DNA of 64,000 nucleotides, from positions 57,002,001 to 57,066,000 of the forward strand of contig NC_069662.1 of the NCBI RefSeq assembly GCF_027244095.1, read 5' to 3'. The notes beneath the pieces were generated by a model. That model was not told the DNA's origin. It saw only the letters and a program-made list of their open reading frames with translations, and searched no databases. Origin of the DNA: Hemicordylus capensis (lineage: Eukaryota; Chordata; Lepidosauria; Squamata; Cordylidae). Position 1 is the stretch's first letter, and each line of letters starts with the position of its first letter. The translations under genes and the position numbers were made by a program. Of this stretch, positions 31,377 through 42,560 are shown piece after piece.

Positions 31377-31599
31377 TGCAAGTTCAAGCCCCAAGAGGGG
31401 AGCAGCTATAACTGAACGGGGGTGACTGAGGTGGGATGACAAATGTCCCGGGCCCCTGAAAAACGTGGGCTGCTGGCTGGGTGACACCTTGCTCTATGCT
31501 ATCCCTTCTGCCTCTCTGAAGAAGGCGGTTTGGCGTGGGGAGGGGTTCATTGTTTGATCCAGGGTAGTGGGCAGGCCTAGGAGAGAGCACTCTTTGCCT

Positions 31600-31700
31600 G
31601 AGACGTGAGAGAGCTGCTGCCAATCAAAGCCTGCGAACATTCCGGGGCTAGATGGATGGCTCAATGGGTCGACTCAGAATAAAGCAGCACCTTCGTATTT
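31600..31700 (+). repeat. 3' end of a 5S-headed or tRNA SINE
   Basis: AGAGCTGCTGCCAATCAAAG, then GGCTAGATGGATGGCTCAAT and GACTCAGAATAAAGCAGCACC, decayed from the shared 3' end of these SINEs. Confidence 0.5.
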
Positions 31701-31749
31701 CCTCTTCCCTGTTCCTCTTTGGGCTCCAGCTCCTTCTCTCCCTCTGCTT

Positions 31750-32080
31750 TCTACAGGGCCTCGCCTCCCCCCCCCCCCCCGCCTCGGGCGCAGGCGAATA
31801 TTCAGCCTCCGCTTTAGCCCCACGACCCCCGTTAGCGTTCACCATTCCCTTCTCTCTCTCTCGGCCTTCTAAGGCCCCCTCCCCTAAGAGACCTACTTGC
31901 ATCTGCAGCAGCCGGCGTTCCAGCTGCATCTGCTTGCGCCTCGCCTCCCAGTGATAGGCGGCCATTGTGTTGCCTGTAACCCAGGGGGTCGGCCACGAAG
32001 AGCCGCGGTTGTGCCGTCGGTGCCGCTACGTCGGGCTTCACAATGCTGGGATACCAGGCAACTAAAGGGACGCTGGAAGC
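31750..32080 (-). promoter_or_regulatory. CCDC200: CpG-rich promoter patch of CCDC200
   Basis: CpG content rises here (for example GGCCACGAAGAGCCGCGGTT and GCCGCTACGTCGGGC). The patch overlaps and lies upstream, on the minus strand, of the ATG at 31965. Confidence 0.5.
31897..31965 (-). CDS. CCDC200: CCDC200-like first coding exon
   Basis: The minus-strand ATG at 31965 opens MAAYHWEARRKQMQLERR, closely like the start of human CCDC200 as I remember it (MGSAYHWEARRRQMALDRR). After 23 codons a donor GTAGGT follows in phase 0. The exon is charged and would begin a coiled coil. Position and strand, between TMEM106A and ARL4D and opposite to both, match the human order. The function of CCDC200 is not established. 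Later exons were not found, so the gene is only partly annotated. Confidence 0.7.
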
Positions 32081-32344
32081 TCCCTCCTGAGCATTGCGCT
32101 CTTGTCCACTGGGGGGCAGCAAAACCACGAGTGAAGAATTGCTATATTTTCCGCCTTAATCAGAGGAAGCTGGGCGGACAAGCAATTATTTTAAAAATTC
32201 TTACTCACTGCTTATCCACTCTCCAGCTTCCTCTGGGACTGAACTCATCCGTTCTGACGAACAGTCGTGCACATGGGGCTTGTAGTAGTCGTTAAGGCCA
32301 GCACAGTCATATTCGATGACACGGACGGTGGGGTGGGGGTGGGG

Positions 32345-32690
32345 GGTGCTGTTCCAGAAGTAATAGAATCATAGTATTTTAAAGCTAGAAGGGGCCCCTG
32401 TTCAGTGCGGGAAATTACTATAGCATTGCTGACAGACAGCTGTCCAGCCTCTGTTTGAAAACGTTCAGTAAAAGAGAGCCTATCATTGCATGAGGCAGAC
32501 TGTTCCACAGTTGGACAGCTCTGGCCAAAACCTGCTTCTTTATAACTGCAATACATTGGTCTTAGGAGCAAAAGAGAACAAGTACACTTCTCCTCCTATA
32601 TGACAGTCCTTCAGATGTTTGGAGATGGCTATCGCATCTCCCCTTAGCCTTCTCTTCTCCAGGTTAAACTGAACCAGCTCCTTCAACCCA
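32345..32690 (-). mobile_element. CR1 LINE 3' end
   Basis: The plus strand begins AGAATCATAGTATTTTAAAG, the inverted CR1 3' end, and runs through AGCTGTCCAGCCTCTGTTTG and CTTCTCTTCTCCAGGTTAAA, classic CR1 3' UTR text in amniotes. It is 5'-truncated and non-coding. Confidence 0.8.
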
Positions 32691-33382
32691 GTCAGCAATT
32701 AAATACTTCAAAAGAGAAGTGCAGCAGGGTCTCAACCTGCATTCTCTGACCTGGAAACCATATGAAGTTGTGGTTCGTAAGTCAGACCTGTGGTCCATAT
32801 AGGAACAGGAGAAAGAAAATATAATACACCCAGGTTATTCTTTCTGTAGTGTGCTAGATTATGTACAAAACCCAGAAGCACCCTCATCCAGAGGAGGGAT
32901 GTAGAAGTGGGATGTACAAGATTAGAGGGCAAACTATATGCAGAAAAACCATTTATGAGCCTATACTTTTTAATTGTCATGGTTATATTAAAATAATCTT
33001 TGTACAAGGAGTAAGACAAATCAGAGAGGGACTTGTCATCTGGGGAGCAAGTGCTCATCTGTAGGTAACAGACTGTTCTTAGAATTGTTGTAAACATGAA
33101 TTTAGTATCAAGGGTGTGCAAGGCACTGTGCAGATCAGGGAAGTGTTGCTATCCTTACCCAGAGGGCTGGCAATCTACATTCTATGAAAAAGGCAGAGGG
33201 GCATTAGAAGAATTAGAGACTGGAAAATGCGGCATGGAGACTAGAATGTTCAAGGAAGGTCAAGGGTGAAAAAAAATCAAAAAATTGGGAGGTGGTCAGT
33301 TTCTAGAAATAAAGGGGTCAGGGCTCCAACCTGCCTGGGAGCCCCATCCTCTTATTTCAAAGTAAGCTGGCAGATGTGATGG

Positions 33383-34032
33383 CAGGGGTGTAGCAAGCCC
33401 CCCAGGGGCCAGGGAACAAAATCTTGGCAGGGCCCCCGCCACTGTGCACACCCCAGAGCCCCAAGCCCTGCCCCATGCATCTGACATCATATGCAAGGAG
33501 CGGGGCAACCAACATCTCCCCGCTGCTGCTCCTACCTGCTGTTGGCCACTTCTGACATCGCTGCTGCTGCTACCCCTGCCTTGCTCCCACTTCTGATCTT
33601 GGCCCCCATGGTGGCGGTGGCGGACACTGTGGCTGTCAGAACTCTCCAGCCAGCCTGCACACCTCTCTGGCCAAGCTGCACGCCGGCACAGTTCGACTAT
33701 GGATGTTGCATGCCCATGACTTCACAGGCATGTGATGTCCATAGTTGAACTACACAGGTGCACAGTTCGGCCGGAGAGGTGTACAGGCCGGCCGGAGAAG
33801 CCTGACAGCCACAGCACACACACTCTGCCACCATGTGGGGTGGCCTCCCCCTCTTGGATCACTCCCCACCCCTCGGAGGCCAAGATAAGAAGTGGCGGTG
33901 GGGTAGGGGTGGCAGAGAGGTGGTCTGCTTGGGGGCCTGCTTGGGAAGCCCCTGACCCTGTAGACCCGGGGACACTTGTCAATGGACAAATGCTATACAA
34001 TGCTATACAAATACAATGGACGCTATGCCCAT
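33383..34032. mobile_element. hAT-type non-autonomous element with perfect TSD TGTGATGG
   Basis: Left end CAGGGGTGTAGCAAGC; right end, inverted, CATGGGCATAGCGTCC. TGTGATGG flanks it at 33375-33382 and 34033-34040. Inside, 33628-33817 forms an imperfect hairpin around CGACTATGGATGT and its complement. It has no transposase frame. Confidence 0.88.
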
Positions 34033-34109
34033 GTGTGATGGGGCTGATTATTTGTGGGTGAGTGAATGAAAGGAACTCTGCAGATGCTCCAGTTCAGGCC
34101 TTTATTACT

Positions 34110-34265
34110 TCGCCATATTTATTATTTTTATTTAGCAAATTTATTGAACTCCTGACTTCCTTAGACTTGAGGTGGTTTACATAAATTAAAACAACAAGGG
34201 GGGGGGGAGAAAGAAAGAAAGAAAAGAGAAAAAGTTTAAATGTAAGTTTTTTTAAAATAACTTAA
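34110..34265 (-). mobile_element. L2-type LINE tail
   Basis: The plus strand reads TTTATTATTTTTATTTAGCA then GACTTGAGGTGGTTTACATA, the inverted tail of an L2-type element next to a G run and a purine-rich tract. Confidence 0.5.
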
Positions 34266-34499
34266 ACATATGTTTAAGTTCAAAGGGTTGCAACTGGAAA
34301 CAGATTCTGGGGCGGGGGGAAATTAAGTCGTGCATTCAGTACATGAACTGAGGCAGAGCCTTTACCCTTCTGTCCCCGAGGCTGAGAGCCCTGATGTTAA
34401 AAACAAGTCCTCCTGGGTGGGGCGCAGAATCAGATTGAACTCCGCAGCTAGAAGATATCCCGCTTTGGATGTGCCTGCCCAAACCATCCACGTACAGGG

Positions 34500-35000
34500 C
34501 TCGACACTCAGTGCGCAGCCGCAATAAAGCCCTTCGCGGGGTCCTCTCGAAGCAGCCGCATCTAGTAGACACGCCTCCTCCAGATGCTCCTCCCTATTGC
34601 AGGCAGGCACGCTCCAAAAGAGCGCTGATTGGCTCCGGCACAGCCGTGACGCCACCGAGCTGGCTTCGCCGCCCTGCTTGCCGGCTGCAGCTTCTTTTAG
34701 TCCGGCGCTCACTGGGCGGCAGTTTAGTCGCGTGGAGAGTTTGTGCAGTGCTGATTTCGCGGGAGGAGAGTGCGCATTGTGGACGGGCTGCTGCTTACTG
34801 ACGCCAGCCTGGGAGCCCGATGGAAGGTAAGATGTCGGGAGTTTGTCGCCCTTGCCCTCGCCTCGCTTCGCCCTCTAGGTCTGCAGAACCCCGTCTGGGA
34901 ATGCTCCAGGCTGGGCTTCATTTGTTCCGAAATGAAGCCTCTCTGCTCAATGCTAGGCTGTAGAACGGCTGTAAACCGTAACCGCCTGTAGAACGTATGC
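34500..35000 (+). promoter_or_regulatory. ARL4D: CpG-rich promoter of ARL4D
   Basis: CpG is frequent. An inverted CCAAT box (GATTGGCTCC) lies near 34625 and a CRE-like GTGACGCCACC near 34645. No TATA box is seen at a useful distance. It lies 1.5-1.9 kb before the ARL4D coding exon. Confidence 0.65.
34700..34826 (+). other. ARL4D: ARL4D non-coding exon 1 (5' end not determined)
   Basis: The donor GATGGAAG/GTAAGAT follows base 34826. Together with the acceptor TGTCTTGTCACAG ending at 36376 it gives an intron of 1,550 bp, the usual layout of ARL4 genes (non-coding exon, then one coding exon). An ATG at 34820 opens a short upstream frame across the splice junction that stops after seven codons. 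Confidence 0.6.
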
Positions 35001-36376
35001 CGAAGTAGGTGACAAGGCCTCTGAGCAAGTGTAGAGTGAATTTCTCTCACCAGTCATTACGGAGTGTCTATAGCAGAGAACTATATTTTCGGATGCCAGA
35101 AATTGGGGAAAGGGTTTCCAATCAAGGAGTAGCGTTTCGAGTTAGACAAGCCCTGGCTGGCATCTCCTTCTTCTGCCGAAAAAGCACTGTCTGTAGGGGA
35201 AGGTGGCAGCCCAGAGGGAAGGACTCTGTGCACAACACTTGTACCCTGTGCACAGCCCCTACTACTAGCCTGCCACACTGTGCACAACATCTGGTGTCAA
35301 TGGCATTGCTACAGTGCAGGGTGTCCCAACTTCCACTCTGTCCTCAGATGTGTTGGACTACAACTCCCATCATCCGCAACCACAGTGGAAACCTCTGCTG
35401 CAGAAGAATCTCCTAGCCTGCCGTTCTGAACTAGCATAGTTCTGACCTTGCCACTTACTGCACATGTGCCCGTGTGTGTGTTGGGGGGGGGGGGAGATGG
35501 GAACATCCAGGATTTTAATGTGAACCCTGGAGCATCAGGACTAAGCCCCAGAACCTGTTATTTGTGCACAGATCAAGGCTGGGAAGGAGGATGAAATGCA
35601 AGAGTCCTCTGAACATGTGCAGATCTACTTTAACCACAGCTGTGCTTGTGAGGCTGGGATTAACAGCAGTGGTTTTCAGGACTTTTCGCCTTAGACACTG
35701 AGCACAGCATAAGCACCTCTTGTGCCATGCCTGCTGCTGTGCATGTTTATAAACACTCTGTTAGCATTAATAGTTTAGAAGATTGTGTGTTGGGCAATTG
35801 TTTGCCTTGAGAGAGCATATGGCCATCTTCAGGGCACCTTTGACAATGGATCTTGGCCGAGCCACTTTGCTTTGTCTCTAGTTCAGTCACACTACCTGTT
35901 CATCTCAATATTTCTTTTACCCTCGCTTAGTGACCTAATGATTTGGAAAACAAACAAACTCGGAAATATTTTTTCGGAAAAAATATTTTTGGGGAATCTT
36001 TAGAGGGTTTTTTCTATATGAAAAGGAAACTGTGCCATTAAATTTTTTATTCTCTGAGTGGTGGTCTGAATACAGGCACAAGTTCAGGACTTGTGCTTCT
36101 TACTGGAGTCATTGGGATTTCAGCATCCTTCATTTGCTATAGTTCATGCTCCTATAAGTTCCCCCGCAGCAGAATTTCTCTTGAACGTAAGATCTGAGCT
36201 GTGGGATATCAAAGTCTGAACTTAAACATTATTTTGGAACCTGAAGAAGATAACCAAATATGGTATGGGGAATAAAGAAACGAAAAAGTCTTTTTAAAAA
36301 ATCTTGAACTTATATCTGGGGTTGTGTCATGGGTTTGTACATGTATTAACTTTATCCCTGGGTTGTCTTGTCACAG
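34827..36376 (+). other. ARL4D: ARL4D intron
   Basis: It contains one palindromic MITE arm near 35316-35404 (GGACTACAACTCCCATCATCC) and a G run at 35484-35494. The rest looks unique. Confidence 0.5.
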
Positions 36377-36446
36377 ATCTACAGCTGCTGTGAGCAAAGA
36401 TCATCCAGGCAACACCCTGCAAGGTTTGGCTCCCATCCAGCAGACT

Positions 36447-37040
36447 ATGGGGAACCAGCTGGCTCCAGTGCCTCCGTTCCTGCCCCCCTTGCAGGCACTG
36501 CACGTAGTTGTAGTCGGGCTGGATGCAGCTGGCAAGACATCCCTGCTGTATCGCCTGAAGTTCCAGGAGTTTGTCAAGAGTGCGCCCACCAAAGGTTTCA
36601 ACATGGAGAAGATCCGGGTGCCGCTGGGGGCTTCTCGCCACATCACTTTCCAAGTGTGGGATGTGGGCGGACAGGAGAAGCTGCGCCCACTCTGGAAATC
36701 CTACACGCGCCGTACGGATGGCCTAGTTTTTGTGGTGGACTCAGCAGAGGCTGACCGTCTGGAGGAGGCCCGTGTGGAGCTGCACAAGATCACCCGCTCC
36801 TCGGACAACCAGGGGGTCCCTGTCTTGGTGCTGGCCAACAAGCAGGACATAACTCAGGCGCTCTCGGTAGCTGAGGTGGAGAAACTTCTAGGGTTGCATG
36901 AACTGGGCACCACCACCTTAAGCCACATCCAGGGTTGCAGTGCTATCAGTGGACTGGGCCTTCAGCAAGGCCTGGAGAAGCTCTATGAGATGATTCTCAA
37001 ACGCAAAAAGCTCCTTCGCAACAGCAAAAAGAAGCGCTGA
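36447..37040 (+). CDS. ARL4D: ADP-ribosylation factor-like protein 4D, complete coding exon
   Basis: A 197-residue Arf-like small GTPase (human about 201). Gly2 (MGNQ) is the expected myristoylation site. The nucleotide-binding motifs are intact: G1 GLDAAGKT (24-31), switch 1 PTKGFN (47-52), G3 WDVGGQ (71-76), G4 NKQD (131-134), G5 CSA (164-166). The C-terminus is basic ([13 protein letters not shown], 185-197), the nuclear and phosphoinositide-binding tail typical of ARL4. [14 protein letters not shown] is the ARL4-specific stretch. ARL4D cycles between plasma membrane, cytosol and nucleus and recruits cytohesins (ARNO) to activate ARF6 (known of the family). The ATG has a strong context (ACTATGG). 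The frame stays open upstream in the exon, but with no other in-frame ATG there. It is intact and intronless in its coding part. Confidence 0.97.
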   Translation: MGNQLAPVPPFLPPLQALHVVVVGLDAAGKTSLLYRLKFQEFVKSAPTKGFNMEKIRVPLGASRHITFQVWDVGGQEKLRPLWKSYTRRTDGLVFVVDSAEADRLEEARVELHKITRSSDNQGVPVLVLANKQDITQALSVAEVEKLLGLHELGTTTLSHIQGCSAISGLGLQQGLEKLYEMILKRKKLLRNSKKKR

Positions 37041-37620
37041 GAGGAGGCAGGAAGCATAGTGGGGGGTGACCTTGCATTCTCAGCAATTTAGACATTTTGT
37101 ACCTGGGCAGGAATTTTATTACCACCCCCAGGTCACTGATGCAGGGGGAACCTGTGGACCCAAACTGGACAGATTCCAGTTTCCTCTTTAGAGGATTCTG
37201 ATTTTGTGGATTGTTGAGCCTCTACTTGCCACGAACTGCACAATGGTATCCTGGTAGCCTCCCTTGACACTGGGGTGGGGGAAGTTGCCAGGAGGCCGGC
37301 AACGTGGGGTGGAAGGGACAACATGGAGTGGAAGAGCTGGAGGACATTTTCCAGAGAGCTGGAGGCTGCGGCGAGAGACCCTCTTTGGCCCCATCTTTGC
37401 TTCAACCATAATTTGTTTGTATTTCTTTCTTTTTTTAAAGTTGGAATTGGGTCCTTTTATGGGCTCTTGATAGTTTTGGTAGAAAACAATCCCTAAGTTA
37501 TTAAACAGATGGTCTGCTGAGTTGGTGAATGTATTTTTGTAACCTTTCGTGCACGGAGGCCAAGGAAGATCGCACTTTGCTTGAGAGTGGAAGCATAATA
37601 AATAATAATAATATAAGCTA
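37041..37620 (+). other. ARL4D: ARL4D 3' UTR
   Basis: Unique sequence from the stop to an AATAAA at 37597-37602. Confidence 0.6.
37597..37602 (+). terminator. ARL4D: candidate polyadenylation signal of ARL4D
   Basis: This is the first canonical AATAAA after the ARL4D stop codon, 557 nt downstream, within AATAAATAATAA. Cleavage would fall near 37620. Confidence 0.55.
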
Positions 37621-38340
37621 GGGCTGGGGAATGAAGAGGCAGGGCTGGGGAATGAAGGCAAGGTTTCTTGCATGGCAGATCTAAAGGAGGTCTTTCCTGG
37701 AAAGAGGTAGTGCTTGACCTCCAAGCAGGAGGGGTATGCTTGGTGTTGGAGCTCCTGGCTGCCTAGAGGTCACCCCATTTTGCCTCGGATGCTCTTCCCA
37801 CAAATCCCTGGACTCAAGTGGCTGCTCAGCAATGGGAGGTGTTGGGGGTCGGGGGGGGAGAGACATCTGCATATGCTGGGAAGTAATGCCTCTCGTTCAC
37901 ATATCTCTGTGATTCCTTCACGTATCTCTGTGATCATCATCCCCTGGGAGGATGTGCTTTCCCCTCTCGTAGTGAGTATCCACAGCTAGCTTCCCAACAT
38001 CTGGGATTGGGGAAATGTCATCTAGGAACATAGGCTGTGACTCCCAGAAGAGCTTAAGCCCTGGCATGATTCATTTTAGAGTGCAGCTTTCCCAGTTTCC
38101 CCCTGTGCTGGGGAAGAATTCTGTTTTGAATTCCAGACTCAGAGAGAGAGAGAGAGAGATGGAGGGGTGAGTGTAAGAGGAGGGGCTTTAAATGGCAGTG
38201 AAATTCCATCTGCTTTGGCTCTGATTATGCCCCCCACCTACCCATGGGGCTAACAAAGGCCCAGACTGACAGTCCCTGGCTTGTGCTTTGTTCAGGACTT
38301 AATTTCAATTGGGGCTCAGCTTGGAAACCAATTTTTAATG
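37621..38340. other. intergenic, nothing recognised
   Basis: Unique-looking sequence. A short (GA)n tract lies at 38141-38159. No gene is supported. Confidence 0.4.
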
Positions 38341-38592
38341 CCAGGAGCATTTCCAGACAGGGCTTTTAGCTCACTTCTCCTCTGGAATGGAGGGTGTGCA
38401 TTCACATATTGGCCAGATTTACCCCAAAGTCCCTGCAAACTATTGGGGAGCACTCCACACACAATTTGTGTTTTTCATTAGACATTGGAACGTAGCCCAA
38501 TTAATGTCCGGGATTAAAAAAGCCACTTTTTGTATTGGTTTGTGGGGGGCAATAAAGCAGCAGTAAAGCCTGCTGTCTGAAAATGCTCCAGG
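38341..38592 (-). mobile_element. MITE family E, complete copy
   Basis: The ends CCAGGAGCATTTCCAGACAG and CTGAAAATGCTCCAGGG are inverted repeats. The interior shares AGCAGGCTTTACTGC and CAGGGACTTTGG with copies at 50318 and 54033. No coding frame and no clear target duplication. Confidence 0.6.
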
Positions 38593-39676
38593 GCTCAGTC
38601 TTTTATGGCAGGATACAGCGTCTCCGGACATACAAATATTTATTTGATACAAACCAGAGTCAATGGTTGCAAAAGAAAAAAAAACCAGCTGAATATGATC
38701 AATCAAATGTCCACAGGATATGATACATAACTATGAAGCTATAAATTGTTCACTCATTATCTTTTGTGGATTGTCTTAGCTTCCATGGTGACATTAGCCT
38801 CTGAACATGTGCAGCGTGTGCTTTCCTTGACACCTGGCCTCACACATCTAGGCTGAGGGATGTTGCACATGGCATCTACACAGATTTGAGCTCCTGGCCT
38901 CTGGCAATTCTAACTTCCAACTACAGGATCAAACTAGTGCGTGTTTTGGCAACAGCTGCTGTGTCCGGAAGAGCTTGGCATTGGCTCAGCCTCAAGACTG
39001 AAAAGGGTGTAATTGTTTTTGGCTTGGCAAATTTACTTAGCAAAAACACCAGCTTTCCAGATGGCCCAATACCCCGGGTGGGGTGGGGTGAGGAGGTGTT
39101 CCATTCTTATTTGGCATGAGAGCCCACACATGTGCCAAAAACGTGCTTTGTTTGCAGATGCTGAGGAGTTATAGGTGGGCTTCCTTACTAAACGGGCAGA
39201 ACACGTGTCCAGCTACCCCACATGTATCCCCAGAGTTTGGTAGGGCACCTTTCCAACTGGAAATAGAGATACTCTTAGTAGAGAAACCCAAGATAACAAG
39301 AGAGGAGGAGGCATTTGTAGGTGAGGGCAAGGGATGAATGTTAACCCCTTTTATGCCCACCAGTTCCCGCCCCCCTACAAATGCCTCCCCCAGCTGGAAC
39401 TACTTCAGGTTTTTGAGTCCCTGGGTGGGTGGGTGGAACTAGTCTGGGACTTTTGCAGGGGAGAACGTGTGTGTGGAAGAAAGGTGAAGCCATCTGACCA
39501 CCCAGTTCTCCCCTGCAAATCTCTTAACCAACTTCTGCATTAGTGTTATGATGATAACATTTGGGACCTCATCTCCCTGCCCCCCATAATATTTAGTTCT
39601 GCCATCAGAGTTTTAGTTCTGCCATCAGAGTTGTAAACACCTTATTAGTCTGTTTTAGTGCCTTCCTTTGGACATA
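38593..39676. other. intergenic, mostly unique
   Basis: One tandem duplication of about 20 bp (TTTAGTTCTGCCATCAGAG) lies at 39593-39632. A short inverted repeat around AGGCATTTGTAGG lies at 39309-39390. No gene is supported. Confidence 0.4.
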
Positions 39677-39868
39677 CAGGAGCATAGGAAGCTGCCTTAA
39701 AGCAAGTCAGTTCATTGGTCCATCTAGGTCAGTATTGTCAATTGGCAGTGGCTCTCCAACATTTCAGGCAGGCTTCTTTCCAAGCCTTGCTCAGAAGTGC
39801 CAGGGATTGAACCTGGGGCCTTCTGTATGCAAAGCAGGTGCTCTTCCACAGAGCTACAGCCCCATCCC
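39677..39868 (-). repeat. tRNA-derived SINE, full length
   Basis: The minus strand reads GATGGGGCTGTAGCTCTGTG, GCAGAAGGCCCCAGGTTCAA and CAGCTTCCTATGCTCCTG. The head resembles a tRNA with A and B boxes. Its 3' half is shared with family B SINEs, which suggests that family B arose by adding a 5S-like head to this SINE. Confidence 0.75.
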
Positions 39869-40587
39869 ACGTGGAATCAGAAGTGCAGATGAAGAAAGAA
39901 GACAATGTCCTTGAGGTCATTGCTGGAAGCGAGCTTCTGAGATACACAGAACTGTCCAGTGCTTAATTCCCAGGATGAGATGGGACGTTTGGGTCTTCTT
40001 GGAAACCACAGCATGTGACCCAGAGATCCTGCTTCTTGAGGCCAAACTCCATATTACATGATTGGTTCTTCCTGTGTGTGTGTGATGGAAAATACACGGC
40101 AGAGATCTGCATCCTTTGCTTGCACTAACAGTGTAATTGTAACTGGCCCTTTTAATCTTGTGTCAAGCTGTTTGCCCATGAAGGGAAAAATACACATACC
40201 TGTGTTTCTTTCCCCCTTGTAGAGCAAGCAGCTGTTGGGGAGACTTTGGAGAAAACAGCGGGGGGAGGATCAGACACCTAGCACCAGTGCTCCAGTCAAA
40301 TGCAGTGGGGGCCCCCACAGCTACTCTAAAGAGGAAAGGGGAAAAGTCAGGAGCTTCAGTTCCTGATCTCTGGAATCCTACTTAGTTTGACCCAGTTGCT
40401 TTGTGGGGGCAGCTGTGATTACTCAGAAGGGAAAGTCACTCTGCTTATGCTCTTCTGTTTCCTTGTGTGTGTTTATATTCAAGGACTGAGTCCTGGCACA
40501 CTAAACAGGTTGTGGGGTTAAGGCCTGGCAGAACTGGCTCAAGCCAAGCCCTTGGTGCAGGTGCTTTCCTGCCCCACTAAATGGTGA
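39869..40587. other. intergenic, nothing recognised
   Basis: Unique sequence. TTTCTTTCCCCCTTGTAG at about 40206 resembles a splice acceptor but no coding frame follows that I recognise. Confidence 0.35.
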
Positions 40588-40645
40588 CCATAAAGTAAAA
40601 CGTGCCGTTGAGTTGGTGTGATCATAGCTTGGTGGTATTCTAGAT

Positions 40646-40802
40646 CAGGGATTCTCAACGTTGGGGTCCCAGATGTTACTGGACTTCAACATCCATAATC
40701 TCCAACCAAAGGCCACTGGGATTATAGGAGCTGGATTATTACCAAAGGATCATGGGAGCTGAAGTCAAATAACATCTGGGGACCCAACATTCAGAATCCC
40801 TG
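40646..40802. mobile_element. hAT-type palindromic MITE
   Basis: The ends CAGGGATTCTCAACGTTGGG and CATTCAGAATCCCTG are inverted. Flanks TTCTAGAT and TTCTGGGT match at 6 of 8. The interior is a long imperfect hairpin. Confidence 0.65.
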
Positions 40803-41049
40803 TTCTGGGTTCCCTGCAATTCCCCTGCTGTCTGCCAGTGTTGCAACTTAGGGGAAAGCAGCAGTAGTTGTTAAACAGGCAGGGCACTGGGTTTAGAAGT
40901 ACAGTTTCCATGTAGCCCAGAGCAACTATTGCCATACCAGCAGCATTTAACCTCTAAAACAAGAGGTAGCAGGGTTCACGTTTTGCCTGGAAGTCCTCCC
41001 CTCTCGTTTGGAAGTTATTTCTAGATACTGGCAGCGTGCCCCAGCAGTG

Positions 41050-41670
41050 TGTGTGTTATTTATTTCAGCATTTCCGTGCCACCCTTCATTATTAAAACTG
41101 TCACAATGACTGTCGACAGTTGTAAAACAATAGAAATTAAAGCCTATGGATTTGTATAACGAAATGAAATCTAGCAGCTGCCAATTAAGAAAACCACCAC
41201 CCTAAAAGGCAGCCAATTAAAACCAGCTAGGTAACATGCTGGAAGGCCTGGGCACATCGAAAGGTATTTGCTTAGCACCACAAAGGTCACAAAGCGAGTC
41301 TCCCTGGAGGTGGCATTCCAAGTACAGCTTGCCACAACTGAAAAGGTCCTCTTTCTGATGGCCACCCAAGGTGGGGGGTGGAGAGGGGGAGGGCTCAGAG
41401 GGCCTCTGAAAAAGACCTTAAATGTGTGTGTACACTCATGTGGGAGAAGACAGTCTTCCTGCTCCTTGTGCCTGGGCCACATAGGGCTTTAAGGGTAAGC
41501 GCTGACACTTTGGATGGTGCTCAGAAACTTAGTGGCGCTGGGCTGACTTCAGTTCAAGAACCAATTAGATGTGTTTCTTCTGGTTGTTCCTGGTTAATTA
41601 CCTCACAGCAGTATTTTGGGCTAACTGAAGTTTCTGAAAAGTCTTCAAAGGCAGCCCCATGTATAGTCCC
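41050..41670 (-). mobile_element. L2-type LINE fragment
   Basis: The plus strand carries the inverted polyprotein end (TGGAGGTGGCATTCCAAGTA, then GCTTGCCACAACTGAAAAGG) and 3' UTR text. No long frame is left. Confidence 0.5.
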
Positions 41671-41671
41671 C

Positions 41672-41914
41672 TGCTATCTGAGCAAAGAGGCACCTTTTTA
41701 AAATGGCGGTTCTCTTTATGTCGCACCGGGAGAGCAACTGGCCCTATCCATTCCCAGCACAGCATTCATCCAGTGGCTGTTGCTGGTGTCTGTCTTATGT
41801 TTGTTTTTAAAATTGTGAGCCCTTTGGGGACAGGGAACCATTTTTAATTTATATCTATGTAAACTGCTTTGGGAAATTTTGTTGAAAAGCGATATATAAA
41901 TATTGGTCATATTT
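41672..41914 (+). repeat. L2-tailed retroposon (family D), plus strand
   Basis: It carries GCAAAGAGGCACCTTTTTAA, TTGTGAGCCCTTTGGGGACA and a GCGATATATAAATATTGG tail, the inverse of the copies at 1150, 48826 and 49838. Confidence 0.65.
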
Positions 41915-42503
41915 GTATATTAGTCATAATGCGGTGCTCTCTTGTAGACTATACAGGAGGCTACCAGAGCATCGGTCACTGTGGCCAAGCTATCTCTGTC
42001 CAGGAAGAGTGCTTTATTTAACAGATTCCTATCCTGCTCTTCATTCAAATTCAGAGCATTTTGCAAATAAAAGATAAAAGCAGCACTTAGAATAAAATGA
42101 TTTGCATAAAAGCGGATACAACAATAGAAACAGAAAATCAGCAGCTAAAAACACTGACGCTAGTTTAAAGAGGGAACACTCTGCAAAATAAAAATAAAAA
42201 TCAAGTTCTTAAATAGTGCATGAGGTCTGTCAGCACAACTAGCTTGTAAACTTCAGAGTACAACTCTGTCTGATGACATCTTGTACTTATTAGATCCTGA
42301 GATGGTCTAGACAAGGGTTTTGAAATCCTCCAGACTCATGAGACTGGTGGGCGGGGTGGGGGGCAATCACCAAGTCGAAGACCACCTCTGTAAATTCAGG
42401 CAAGGAGATAGTGGCTGCGGCAGCAAGGTGATTGGTCTACCAATAGAATCTCTAATCTGCCCTGATTCTATGGGACCTGACCAGACAGGAACCCTAGGGA
42501 AGG

Positions 42504-42560
42504 ATATCTATCTATCTATCTATCTAGCTATCTAGCTATCTAGCTATCTAGCTATCTATC
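42504..42560. repeat. (TATC)n/(TAGC)n microsatellite
   Basis: About 14 four-base units, TATC and TAGCTATC mixed, directly followed by an L2-type tail. Confidence 0.95.

Noticed and set aside
36324-36446. 41-residue N-terminal extension of ARL4D
   Set aside because: It starts inside the intron, before the acceptor ending at 36376. Known ARL4 proteins begin MGN, which is needed for myristoylation.
39677-39868. Functional tRNA gene on the minus strand
   Set aside because: The tRNA-like head lacks a proper cloverleaf and continues into a SINE body.
40588-40622. Extra copy of the family A SINE
   Set aside because: Only about 35 bp of the 3' part (AAAACGTGCCGTTGAGTTGG) is visible, too short for a firm entry.
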